Source of the DNA: Merdibacter massiliensis
GTDB lineage: Bacteria; Bacillota_I; Bacilli_A; Erysipelotrichales; Erysipelotrichaceae
Direction of reading: 5' to 3'
Length of the DNA stretch: 64,000 nucleotides
NCBI RefSeq assembly: GCF_900155395.1
Contig: NZ_LT699709.1
Location: 62,001 to 126,000 of the forward strand
Shown in pieces: positions 56,023 through 64,000 of this stretch. How positions within the stretch are numbered: position 1 is the stretch's first letter; each line of letters opens with the position of its first letter. The notes beneath the pieces were generated by a model. That model did not search any database. It saw only the letters and a program-made list of their open reading frames with translations, and was not told the DNA's origin. The position numbers and the translations under genes are program-made.

Positions 56023-57003
56023 TTAACAAATACGCGGCAATGGCTGACCGCTTAATTTTCTTAACCAGCGAGTAGTCTGCAATCTAGTATTTAACAGCAG
56101 TGTCTGCGGGTGTTCTTTAGTGATTTTTCCAATGATCCTGGCCTCTTTCCCCAACTGTTCTAACAAAAGCGGCGCATCTTGCGGAGAGATGATCGCAATC
56201 ATTCTGCCTTCACATGCCATATACAGCGGATCAAAACCAAGCAGAGAACATAGTGCAGATACATCTGCATCGACAGGAATGCCTGTTTCATCCAATTCCA
56301 TTCCCCATTTCGTATGTTCGATCAATTCGATGCAAGTTGTTGCCAGACCGCCTCTTGTCGGATCACGAAGGATGCGCAGACCTGGCAGATCCATTGCGGC
56401 AACTGCTTCCTTGCACAGCAAAGCACAGTCGCTGAACAGATTTCCTTGTAGAGGGATATCTTCTCTTGCCATATAGACAGCAGCTCCATGGCGGCCGATA
56501 CTGCCAGAGACAACGACCAGATCTCCTTCTTGATACGATGCTTGCAAGTTTCTCTTCAAAAAGCCAATGCCGCAAGTATTGATATAGATCTGATCCCCTT
56601 TTCCGTGTTCCACAACTTTGGTATCGCCGCAAACGATCTCGACTTTTGCCTGATCTGCAGTTTCTTTGACTGCCCCTATGACCTTCTTTAGATCAGATAG
56701 CAAAAAGCCTTCTTCTAATATCAAAGACAGCGTGAGATAAGAAGGAATCCCACCGCTCATCAACACATCATTGACACTTCCGCAAACGGCTAATTTACCA
56801 ATATTTCCCCCAGGGAAATTCCATGGATCTACTACAAAACTATCCGTTGAGACAACGATAGGTGCTGTCTCATTTTTTAAAACTGCGCCATCTTTGCGCT
56901 CATGCAAGGCTTTTCCCGGAAACACCTGCAGTATATAATCTTCGATCAATTGTGAAGTTTTGAATCCACCGCTTCCATGATCCAATGTGATCTTTTCTTC
57001 CAT
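56023..57003 (-). CDS. hypE: Hydrogenase maturation protein HypE
   Basis: 326 residues. Dehydrates the carbamoyl group on its C-terminal Cys to cyanide for the NiFe site. The PurM-like fold is evident (DHGSGGFKTSQLIED, then FPGGNIGKLAVCGSVNDVL), and the chain ends PRIC, keeping the terminal acceptor Cys. AGGAGGGG lies before the ATG at 57003. It starts 14 nt after hypD. Confidence 0.96.
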   Translation of the reverse strand: MEEKITLDHGSGGFKTSQLIEDYILQVFPGKALHERKDGAVLKNETAPIVVSTDSFVVDPWNFPGGNIGKLAVCGSVNDVLMSGGIPSYLTLSLILEEGFLLSDLKKVIGAVKETADQAKVEIVCGDTKVVEHGKGDQIYINTCGIGFLKRNLQASYQEGDLVVVSGSIGRHGAAVYMAREDIPLQGNLFSDCALLCKEAVAAMDLPGLRILRDPTRGGLATTCIELIEHTKWGMELDETGIPVDADVSALCSLLGFDPLYMACEGRMIAIISPQDAPLLLEQLGKEARIIGKITKEHPQTLLLNTRLQTTRWLRKLSGQPLPRIC

Positions 57004-57017
57004 ATTTTCCCCTCCTA

Positions 57018-58052
57018 TCATTCATATCGATCAGCTGCTGCACAAGTTCCTTCGCTGGACACCATGCAAGGGCCGATCGGGTTTTGTGCATGGCAGGTAC
57101 GATGAAACAATGGGCAGTCTTGCGGTCGTTTTTTCCCGCGGATGACTTCACCGCAGCAACATCCTGCCGGCTCTTGATCTGTGAAAGATGGCAAATGAAA
57201 TTTTTTTACTGCATCCCATCTCTCATATTCTTTGCGAAATCCAAATGCACTGCGTTCGATATTGCCTAATCCTCTCCAGACACTGTCCGTCTCTTCAAAC
57301 ACTTCTTCCAATAATGCAAGTGCATGCGGATTTCCGTTTTTTTGCACTAAACGTGTATATGTATTTTTAAGAATGATCCGATCCTGTTGATGTGCTTCAC
57401 ATAAGAGCTGGATCGCATATAAGATGTCCTCTGGTTCAAACCCCGCAACAACAGCACTTTTATGATAGTTTTTTGGCAGGAACGAGAACCCTGTTTCTCC
57501 GATGATCGCCGCCACATGTCCCGGACACAAAAAAGCATCAATCTGACATTGCGGATCATCTAATATAGCTGTAATTGCCGGTGCACTGCGTTTTAACAAA
57601 TTAAAGATCGAAAAATTTCGACATCCTTCTTCCTTTGCTATTTTTGCACTAACTGCTGTTCCCGGTGCCGTTGTTTCAAATCCAACACCTAAAAAGATCA
57701 CTTCTTTTTCTGGAAACCGTTTTGCCAATTGCAGAGCATCCATCGCTGATAAACAGATGTGCACATCGGCTCCGGCTGCTTTTTTTTGCAATAATGTTTC
57801 CTGCCGGCTCCCAGGTACACGAAGCATATCGCCATAACTGCAGATCATGATGTTTTTTTCCTCCGCTAACTGCAAGGCTGTATCAATGGCCCCGCTTGGC
57901 GTCACACAGACAGGACAGCCCGGTCCGCTTACCAAATGAACATGGGACGGCAAGCATTGACGTATCCCGGCTCTAGCGATGGCCATCGTATGGGTCCCGC
58001 AAAACTCCATGATATACAGATCTTTTCCAGGGTCTTTAATTTGATACGGCAT
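57018..58052 (-). CDS. hypD: Hydrogenase maturation protein HypD
   Basis: 344 residues. Scaffold for assembly of the Fe(CN)2CO unit with HypC. Conserved FCGTHTMAIARAG, SGPGCPVCVTP, LGVGFETTAPGTA, and the [4Fe-4S] ligands in the C-terminal EPAGCCCGEVIRG...CPLF are all seen. The N-terminus is about 20 residues shorter than most HypD. The start at 58052 has GAGGAG 8 nt upstream and lies inside the hypC end; longer readings run over hypC. Confidence 0.95.
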   Translation of the reverse strand: MPYQIKDPGKDLYIMEFCGTHTMAIARAGIRQCLPSHVHLVSGPGCPVCVTPSGAIDTALQLAEEKNIMICSYGDMLRVPGSRQETLLQKKAAGADVHICLSAMDALQLAKRFPEKEVIFLGVGFETTAPGTAVSAKIAKEEGCRNFSIFNLLKRSAPAITAILDDPQCQIDAFLCPGHVAAIIGETGFSFLPKNYHKSAVVAGFEPEDILYAIQLLCEAHQQDRIILKNTYTRLVQKNGNPHALALLEEVFEETDSVWRGLGNIERSAFGFRKEYERWDAVKKFHLPSFTDQEPAGCCCGEVIRGKKRPQDCPLFHRTCHAQNPIGPCMVSSEGTCAAADRYE

Positions 58053-58260
58053 GGAAGATCTCCTCATACAATTGCTGTGTTTTCTCTGCTTCGATCGGGT
58101 CGATGATCTCAATGGCAAAACCGGCATGCACCATCACATGATCGCCAATTTTTGCATTCGGCAAAAAGTCGATTCGAAATGACTGTGATAAGCCGCCGGC
58201 TTCCCCGACCGCTGTTTTTTCATGAATTTCTGTAATTTTTAATGGTATGGCTAAACACAT
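58036..58260 (-). CDS. hypC: Hydrogenase maturation chaperone HypC
   Basis: 74 residues. The essential N-terminal Cys2 is present (MCLAIPLKITEI), chosen as start because it must be position 2 after Met; AGGAAG lies just upstream. The core VHAGFAIEIIDPIEAE is conserved. It overlaps hypD by 17 nt. Confidence 0.95.
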   Translation of the reverse strand: MCLAIPLKITEIHEKTAVGEAGGLSQSFRIDFLPNAKIGDHVMVHAGFAIEIIDPIEAEKTQQLYEEIFHAVSN

Positions 58261-58265
58261 TTTAT

Positions 58266-60458
58266 TCACTTCCTTTGTGCTGCAATGGCAAGTTGACCAA
58301 AGGCAATCCCCTCATCATTGCATGCTGTCTGCTGATGCCAATAGACCCTATATTGCTCTTTCTCTAAGCGTGCGACGATCTTATGCAGCAACCACTGGTT
58401 TAAAAAACTGCCTCCGCTTAATACGATCGGCAAACGAGACGGATTCAAAGCACGGCATTGTGCAACCGCCATATGACAGATCGTATTCATGAATCTTGCG
58501 CTGATCCGCGCATTGTCCATTCCTTGTTGCAGATCACGAAGGATCTCGCCGATCATCTTTCGCCAGTCAAAATAGCGAACCCCGCTGGCGTTATAAAAGC
58601 TTAGAGAATATTCACCTTCTTCTTTACGATCCGCCATGCTCTCCAATAACATCGGTGCCTGTCCATCATAAGACTGCCAACACGTGTTCGTCAACAAAGC
58701 ATAAACACCGTCAAACAAACGTCCCATGCTGCTGGCAGCGACACATAGAGAAGGATGCTGACAAAGAGAGACAATTTCTTGTTCCACACAGGCAGATGGA
58801 AACGGATGCCGGCTCATCACGCAAAGAGAGATGGCAATTCGTTTGATCTCATGAATAGCCAATTCTCCTCCTGGCAGCAAAATCGGATGAATGGAACCCA
58901 CACGCTGATAACTCTGCAGATCGCCGATCAAACATTCCGCTCCCCATATGGTGTGATCTTCTCCATAACCGCTGCCGTCAAAAATGATTCCAAATACCTT
59001 TGATGACAATTGATGTTCAGCCATACATGCAGCCATATGGGCATGATGATGCTGTACCTGCAAGATCGGCAGATGCAGTGTATTGGCGAATTGCGTCGAT
59101 GTATAATCCGGATGCAGATCGCAAACTACTTTTTCCGGATGAATGGCAAACAGATGCTCATACGTCTGCAACGCTTGCTGATAATGTTCCATATTTTTCC
59201 AATGTTCCAAATTTCCAATATAAGGACTCAGGAATACATAATGATGCTTTCCCAATGCAAAAGAACCTTTTTGGTGTGCTCCCAGTGCCAATATGCCGTC
59301 ACATTCTTCCTGGATCGTCAATGGGGCAGGCACATAGCCTCTGCTCCTGCGTACAAAATACGGCTTTCCGCGGAAGGCATACAGCAAGGAGTCATCACAG
59401 CGATTGGCAATGGGACGATCATGCAGCAAAAACACATCCGCGATCCCGCACAGATCCTGCAAGGCCGCCTGATTATCAATGTACACCGGCTCATCGTGTC
59501 GATTCGCACTCGTCAATACAACAGCCGGCAGTTGCTGCATCAATAAAACATGCAGAGGCGAATAAGGCAACAAGAGCCCGATATACTGATTTTCTGATAT
59601 CGCAAGAAATTGTTTAGGATCTTTTTTGCGGCACAGCACAATAGGACGCTCTTTGCCTTGCAAGAGATCGCTTTCTTCCCTGCTGATCACCGCAAACTTC
59701 TTTGCTTCTTCTATACTTTGCACCATAATGGCAAACGGTTTTTGTTCCCGCATCTTTCGTTTGCGCAAACGTTGAATTGCTTGTTTGTTCCATGCATCGC
59801 AGGCAAGATGAATGCCGCCGATTCCTTTGATTGCAACGATCTTTCCTTGTTTTAAAGCCTGGATCGTCCCTGATAATGGTTCGGCTGTACTGTCAGGATA
59901 CAATAGCAGCTTCGGTCCGCATCGAGCACAGGCATCCGGCTGTGCATGATAACGGCGGTCGCGTATATCTTGGTATTCCTTTTGACAGGCATCGCACATA
60001 ACAAAACGAGACATTGTTGTATATTTGCGATCATACGGTACATCTTGAATGATCGAATAACGCGGACCGCAATTCGTACAGTTGATAAATGGATAATGAT
60101 ACCGCCGATCATTTGGATCATTCAATTCCCGCAAACAATCTGCACATGGGGCAATATCTGGAGAAATCAAGGTATCATGCTCCCCCACATGGCTGTCGAT
60201 AATTTGAAATGAACGAAATGCCTGCAAAGGCATTTCCTTTATTTGTATCTCTTCAATTTTTGATAAATCGGGAGGAGAGTGCAGACCATGCAAAAAATTA
60301 TTTATATTTTCCTCTTTTCCTTCAACCTCTATGATCACTCCTTGCCCATCATTATATACCGATCCTTTCAGTTGATTGTTGTCTGCAAGCCGATGTATAA
60401 ATGGACGGAAACCAACACCTTGCACGATGCCGCGAACCTGTAATTTCAAATGTTTCAT
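58266..60458 (-). CDS. hypF: Carbamoyltransferase HypF
   Basis: 730 residues. Domains in order: acylphosphatase (1-90; GIVQGVGFRPFIHRLAD), two Cys4 zinc motifs (CADCLREL...CTNCGPR and CDACQKEY...CARCGPK, about 105-185), YrdC-like (about 195-380; KQGKIVAIKGIGGIHLACDA), and Kae1-like with the metal His set VQHHHAHMAACMAEH. It makes carbamoyl-AMP and passes carbamoyl to HypE. It overlaps the hypB stop by 4 nt. Confidence 0.97.
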   Translation of the reverse strand: MKHLKLQVRGIVQGVGFRPFIHRLADNNQLKGSVYNDGQGVIIEVEGKEENINNFLHGLHSPPDLSKIEEIQIKEMPLQAFRSFQIIDSHVGEHDTLISPDIAPCADCLRELNDPNDRRYHYPFINCTNCGPRYSIIQDVPYDRKYTTMSRFVMCDACQKEYQDIRDRRYHAQPDACARCGPKLLLYPDSTAEPLSGTIQALKQGKIVAIKGIGGIHLACDAWNKQAIQRLRKRKMREQKPFAIMVQSIEEAKKFAVISREESDLLQGKERPIVLCRKKDPKQFLAISENQYIGLLLPYSPLHVLLMQQLPAVVLTSANRHDEPVYIDNQAALQDLCGIADVFLLHDRPIANRCDDSLLYAFRGKPYFVRRSRGYVPAPLTIQEECDGILALGAHQKGSFALGKHHYVFLSPYIGNLEHWKNMEHYQQALQTYEHLFAIHPEKVVCDLHPDYTSTQFANTLHLPILQVQHHHAHMAACMAEHQLSSKVFGIIFDGSGYGEDHTIWGAECLIGDLQSYQRVGSIHPILLPGGELAIHEIKRIAISLCVMSRHPFPSACVEQEIVSLCQHPSLCVAASSMGRLFDGVYALLTNTCWQSYDGQAPMLLESMADRKEEGEYSLSFYNASGVRYFDWRKMIGEILRDLQQGMDNARISARFMNTICHMAVAQCRALNPSRLPIVLSGGSFLNQWLLHKIVARLEKEQYRVYWHQQTACNDEGIAFGQLAIAAQRK

Positions 60459-61117
60459 TTTAAATATTCAGCGATCCGTCTTGACAAATGTGCACTCAAT
60501 GCATCCAAACCCTCTTGATTTTTCGTGCTGATCCAAAATAAAGGTGCATCCGGATTCACGCCATGATAGTTTTCTTCGATCCGTTCCTTGTTAAAATCAA
60601 AATAAGGAAGTACATCGCTCTTATTGATGACCAAACAATCCGTCTCTGTAAACATCAATGGATATTTTTCGATCTTGTCATCTCCTTCTGGAACGCTTAA
60701 GATCGTAATACGCATCGTTTCTCCGATATCAAATTCGGCAGGGCAGACCAAATTCCCGATATTTTCGACAAATATGACATCGATTGAGTTTAAATCAAAA
60801 GCCGGCAGCATCTTCTGAATGCTCATCGCTTCAATATGGCAGGCTCCATCTGTATTGAGTTCCACACTTGGTATGCCCAGAGAAGCGATCTTTGCGGCAT
60901 CATAAGAAGTCGTGATATCCCCTTCAATGACCGCAATCTTCCATTGTGTTCGAAGCCGTTGGATCAATGCAGTGATCAGGCTCGTTTTACCAGCTCCAGG
61001 AGAACCCATGATATTGATCAATATCGTGTGGTGTTCTCTTAATGTCTCTTTTACTTGCGCGGATACATCTTCATTCCACTCCATGATCTGATGATATACT
61101 TTGATTTCCATCTTCAT
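60455..61117 (-). CDS. hypB: Nickel-insertion GTPase HypB
   Basis: 220 residues. Walker A GSPGAGKTS, the switch and metal region CHIEAMSIQKML (here Cys-His retained) and the NKSD guanine motif are present. The N-terminus has no His-rich nickel store and no CxxCGC site, so storage is limited. With HypA it delivers nickel to the hydrogenase large subunit. GGAGG precedes two in-frame ATGs (61117 and 61111). Confidence 0.95.
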   Translation of the reverse strand: MKMEIKVYHQIMEWNEDVSAQVKETLREHHTILINIMGSPGAGKTSLITALIQRLRTQWKIAVIEGDITTSYDAAKIASLGIPSVELNTDGACHIEAMSIQKMLPAFDLNSIDVIFVENIGNLVCPAEFDIGETMRITILSVPEGDDKIEKYPLMFTETDCLVINKSDVLPYFDFNKERIEENYHGVNPDAPLFWISTKNQEGLDALSAHLSRRIAEYLK

Positions 61118-61454
61118 CGACCTCCAAACTTTCGATCATACATTCTCCACCAGATAACCGCTTTAAATGCAAGCCATGGCATTTAGGGCATTCAATATGA
61201 TGGCGGTCAATTTCAGCAATCGTATGGCAATCTAAACACTCTACGCGCAAAGGAATCGTGCGTACACAAATTTCTGCACCTTCTGCTATCGTATCCTTTG
61301 CCAAGACATCCAGATACATTTGGATACACTCCGGTACAAAACCTGAAAAAGGTCCAAGTGCTAAATGTATTTTTGTAATCTTTTGTGCATGATGTACTTT
61401 TGCCTCTTGGATGCTGACATCTAAAATATGTTTTGTAATTTCTAATTCATGCAT
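61071..61454 (-). CDS. hypA: Nickel chaperone HypA
   Basis: 127 residues. The start is fixed by the nickel-ligand His2 (MHELEITKHILD). The zinc site is CLDC...CPKC. The C-terminus runs about ten residues past the usual end (after GGECMIESLEVDED) and its last 47 nt overlap hypB. GAGGAG lies 12 nt upstream, longer than ideal, and a TATAAT lies between it and the ATG (61466-61461). First gene of the hyp operon, divergent from ech. Confidence 0.92.
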   Translation of the reverse strand: MHELEITKHILDVSIQEAKVHHAQKITKIHLALGPFSGFVPECIQMYLDVLAKDTIAEGAEICVRTIPLRVECLDCHTIAEIDRHHIECPKCHGLHLKRLSGGECMIESLEVDEDGNQSISSDHGVE

Positions 61455-61489
61455 GCCTGTATTATACTCCTCAAACTGTAAAAAAGAAA

Positions 61490-61518
61490 TGGAAACCACT
61501 TACAAATAGATATATAAT
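61490..61518 (+). promoter_or_regulatory. Promoter of the ech operon
   Basis: TGGAAA (61490-61495), 17-bp spacer, TATAAT (61513-61518), 33 bp before the echA start. Confidence 0.6.
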
Positions 61519-61551
61519 ATACGTAAATCATTACATGAATGGAGGGTGTAT

Positions 61552-63447
61552 ATGGCATTGGTACCTTTGATGATCATTCTGCCTCTCATCAGTGCAGCTT
61601 TGATCTATGTGATTCATGATGCAAGAATACGGGGTTATCTGATTTATACCAGTGTCGCTTTGTTAGTTCTATGCACGACGGCACTGATTACATCCTGGAT
61701 AATGGACGGACAAACAACCTGGTATTTATATACCGAAACAAAGATCTTGGATCTTTTGATGCAATTGATTGAAATTCTTTTGATGGTCTTTATTATTTAC
61801 AAATGCATCATTTATAAAAAGCTGTGGATCTCCTGCTTATCGATTTTTCAAACATTGCTGGTTTTATGGGTAGAACATTCGATTCCTTTATTGGAGTCCA
61901 CACATACACAGATTGATTCTTTAGCACTGCTGATGTGCGTAATTTGTTCATTAGTAGGCGGTCTAATTGCCATCTACGCTGTCGGCTACATGAAAAGTTA
62001 CCACCAGCATCATAAAGAATACTTAGACCGCAGCTCTTTATTTCTGTCAATGTTGTTTTTATTTATGAGCGCCATGTTTGGTTTGGTCTTGTCTTCGAAT
62101 TTAATTTGGATCTATTTCTTTTGGGAGATCACCAGTGTGATATCTTTTATCATGATCGGCTATACAAGAAGCGAAGAAGCAATGGAAAACAGTTTTCGTG
62201 CCCTATGGATGAATTTATTAGGCGGGGTTGGTTTCGCTGTCAGTATCTGGCTATGCGCGATCTATTCGCACAGCGTCCAGCTTTCTGATGTCATTGAGAA
62301 TGGAAATGCTTTGATCATCGGCTGTTTGGCGTTAGCCGGGCTTACAAAATCCGCACAGCTGCCCTTCTCTTCTTGGTTATATGGCGCCATGGTCGCCCCG
62401 ACTCCATCCAGTGCTTTACTGCACAGTGCAACAATGGTCAAAGCCGGCGTTTACCTGTTGATCCGCTTAGCTCCTGCCTTGCATGGAAATATGTGCGGCA
62501 CGATGGTATCTTTCATCGGCGGTTTTACTTTCATCACAGCCAGCATGATGGCGATCGCTCAAAATGATGCAAAGAAAGTATTAGCTTTCTCTACGATTTC
62601 GAATCTCGGTTTGATCGTTGCCTGTGCCGGCATCGGTGCACAAGAAACCGTATGGGCTGCCATCTTATTGATGATCTTCCACTCTGTCAGTAAATCCATG
62701 CTGTTTGAAGCGGTGGGCGCCACTGAAAACTGTATCGGATCAAGAGATATCGAGCATATGCATGGATTGATCTTACGATTGCCAGCACTTGCTTATATCA
62801 TGGGAATTGGCATTGCCGGCATGTATCTGGCGCCTTTCGGCATGTTGATCAGCAAATGGGTTGCTTTAAAATCATTTGTCGACAGCGGGAATGTCTTGTT
62901 AGTGATCTTCATTGCATTCGGCAGTTCGACGACCATGTTTTATTGGACCAAATGGTTATGCAAATTGATTGCGATGCATAAGCCAAAGCACACAGAAACA
63001 GATTGTACCAGAAAAGATGAATATTTCTCCATGTTCATCTTAGGCGGGATCATGATCTTGCTGTGTCTGCTATTCCCATTCTTAGCACGGCAGATCGTCA
63101 ATCCGATCGTCTTATCTTTATTTGGTCAAACAACAGAAGTATTGTCCATGAGCGAACTGGCAACGATGGTCATCATGGTTGTCAGCATCTTGATCGTTCC
63201 ATCTTTGATGTTCCTGATCTCGCGTTCTGCTCATCGCGATTACGTTCCGACTTATATGTGCGGAATCAATGTTGGCGACAACTCGCATTTTATCGACAGC
63301 ATGGGAGAAAGCCATCAGTTATATTTAAGCAACTGGTATCTTCGTTTTGAAATGGGACGGCGCCGTCTGTTGAAACCATCCGAAATCATTGCGTCCAGTG
63401 TGCTGATAGTCGTGTTTGCATTGCTGTTGGGAGGTGTACTGCGATGA
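61552..63447 (+). CDS. echA: Ech-type hydrogenase membrane subunit A (NuoL/MrpA-like)
   Basis: 631 residues with about sixteen membrane helices. The antiporter-like core is shown by LIWIYFFWEITSVISFIMIG, SSALLHSATMVKAGVYLLIRL and the Lys within LAGLTKSAQLPFSSWLYGAM. Antiporter-like subunits of energy-converting hydrogenases (Ech) and formate hydrogenlyase have this shape; it should carry H+ or Na+ across the membrane. GGAGG precedes the ATG. It overlaps the next gene (ATGA). No large hydrogenase subunit is visible before the window edge, so assignment to Ech rests on the neighbour and the hyp operon. Confidence 0.85.
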   Translation: MALVPLMIILPLISAALIYVIHDARIRGYLIYTSVALLVLCTTALITSWIMDGQTTWYLYTETKILDLLMQLIEILLMVFIIYKCIIYKKLWISCLSIFQTLLVLWVEHSIPLLESTHTQIDSLALLMCVICSLVGGLIAIYAVGYMKSYHQHHKEYLDRSSLFLSMLFLFMSAMFGLVLSSNLIWIYFFWEITSVISFIMIGYTRSEEAMENSFRALWMNLLGGVGFAVSIWLCAIYSHSVQLSDVIENGNALIIGCLALAGLTKSAQLPFSSWLYGAMVAPTPSSALLHSATMVKAGVYLLIRLAPALHGNMCGTMVSFIGGFTFITASMMAIAQNDAKKVLAFSTISNLGLIVACAGIGAQETVWAAILLMIFHSVSKSMLFEAVGATENCIGSRDIEHMHGLILRLPALAYIMGIGIAGMYLAPFGMLISKWVALKSFVDSGNVLLVIFIAFGSSTTMFYWTKWLCKLIAMHKPKHTETDCTRKDEYFSMFILGGIMILLCLLFPFLARQIVNPIVLSLFGQTTEVLSMSELATMVIMVVSILIVPSLMFLISRSAHRDYVPTYMCGINVGDNSHFIDSMGESHQLYLSNWYLRFEMGRRRLLKPSEIIASSVLIVVFALLLGGVLR

Positions 63448-64000
63448 TCAAGATTCTGTCTTTGATTGGCTATCTGTTTCTATCCCCTATCATCGGCGCC
63501 TTGCTAGACGGGGTGGATCGAAAAGTCACTGCCCGCATGCAGGGAAGAAAAGGGCCTAGTTTGTTACAGCCGTTTTATGATTTGATCAAATTGTTTTCAA
63601 AACAGATGATTGCCGTCAATAGCGTGCAACTGCTGTTAAATCTAAGTTATCTGGCATTTCTGTCAATTGCCGGAGGTATCGTATTTTTTGGTTCCGATAT
63701 CTTGATGTCTTTGTTCATCTTATCGACGGCAGACATGTTTCTGATCTTGGCTGCCAGCAGCGATTCTTCTCCTTTCTCCAATATGGGCGCAAGCAGAGAA
63801 ATGCTGCAGATGATGTCTTATGAACCCATGACACTGTTGATTGCCGTTGGCTTTTATCTAACAACCGGCTCTTTCCGCGTTGACGAGATCATCGCTTGCC
63901 CTACCAGTGCCTTTTGGCTGATGCCTGGATTGTTTGTCGGCTATATCCTGATCATGGCAGTCAAACTGAGAAAATCGCCATTTGATCTGTCTACATCTCA
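63444..64000 (+). CDS. echB: Ech-type hydrogenase membrane subunit B (NuoH-like, partial)
   Basis: 185 residues visible, continuing past the window. RMQGRKGPSLLQPFYDLIKL and the later REMLQMMSYEPMT with the quinone/piston-type Glu are typical of the EchB/HycD/NuoH family, which anchors the hydrogenase to the membrane arm. Starts with ATGATC overlapping the echA stop, so both belong to one operon. Confidence 0.88.
   Translation, partial: MIKILSLIGYLFLSPIIGALLDGVDRKVTARMQGRKGPSLLQPFYDLIKLFSKQMIAVNSVQLLLNLSYLAFLSIAGGIVFFGSDILMSLFILSTADMFLILAASSDSSPFSNMGASREMLQMMSYEPMTLLIAVGFYLTTGSFRVDEIIACPTSAFWLMPGLFVGYILIMAVKLRKSPFDLSTS

Noticed and set aside
59010-59546. 178-codon open frame on the strand opposite hypF
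   Set aside because: Antisense shadow of the highly conserved hypF; no ribosome binding site, no family features.

Overview
The window reads as a chromosomal segment of a low-GC, anaerobic, fermentative member of the Bacillota. Gene content (Ech-type hydrogenase, membrane pyrophosphatase, many PTS genes, a P1-family peptidase, small ATP-synthase accessory proteins) would fit an Erysipelotrichales-like gut bacterium, but that placement is inference from gene content, not from a marker gene. Almost every gene has a clear AGGAGG-type ribosome binding site and many have recognisable TTGACA/TATAAT promoters. There is no rRNA, phage or CRISPR array.

Layout. 1-11 kb: two ABC export systems, one divergent from a TetR regulator, the other behind an OmpR/histidine-kinase pair with an 11-bp-periodic direct-repeat operator. 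11-19 kb: DJ-1 protein, MerR regulator, HdeD protein, membrane pyrophosphatase, a PfkB kinase and two COG0523 (CobW-like) metal GTPases. 19.4-19.7 kb: free-standing tRNA-Ile/tRNA-Ala pair. 19.7-28.1 kb: complete F-type ATP synthase operon whose c subunit carries a Na+-binding signature; an IS110-family element is inserted between atpG and atpD, in the atpD Shine-Dalgarno region. 28.5-30.2 kb: a secreted Asp/Cys repeat protein, an ECF sigma factor and an RsgI-like anti-sigma factor. 30-40 kb: U32 peptidase, transglutaminase lipoprotein, patatin, P1 peptidase, MATE pump, transaldolase-like protein, Fe-ADH and Cof phosphatase. 40-48.5 kb: PTS EIICB, PepV-like dipeptidase, PRD regulator, EIIA, an epimerase-like TIM barrel, a YitT protein and an SDR dehydrogenase. 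48.6-50.1 kb: a second, different IS110-family element. 50-56 kb: an MFS gene broken by one stop codon, PNPOx and MarR genes, and a beta-glucoside PTS/6-phospho-beta-glucosidase operon. 56-64 kb: the hypABFCDE hydrogenase maturation operon, divergent from the start of an ech hydrogenase operon that runs off the right edge.

The most interesting structure is in the two IS110-family elements. Each carries a roughly 175-210 nt non-coding region upstream of its recombinase, closed by a long-range stem, with short segments exactly complementary or identical to the element's own right junction, as expected for IS110 bridge RNAs. For the atp-operon copy, an 8-nt segment pairs with core plus right target and another 8-nt segment is identical to the right end next to the core. 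In both copies the recombinase Shine-Dalgarno is buried in the 3' arm of a hairpin followed directly by a U-run and the start codon, so one structure could both end the guide RNA and limit recombinase translation.

Energetically the window links three ion-coupled machines (ATP synthase with a Na+-type rotor signature, K+-dependent-type membrane pyrophosphatase, Ech-type hydrogenase), suggesting a Na+ and/or H+ economy fed by pyrophosphate and hydrogen metabolism.
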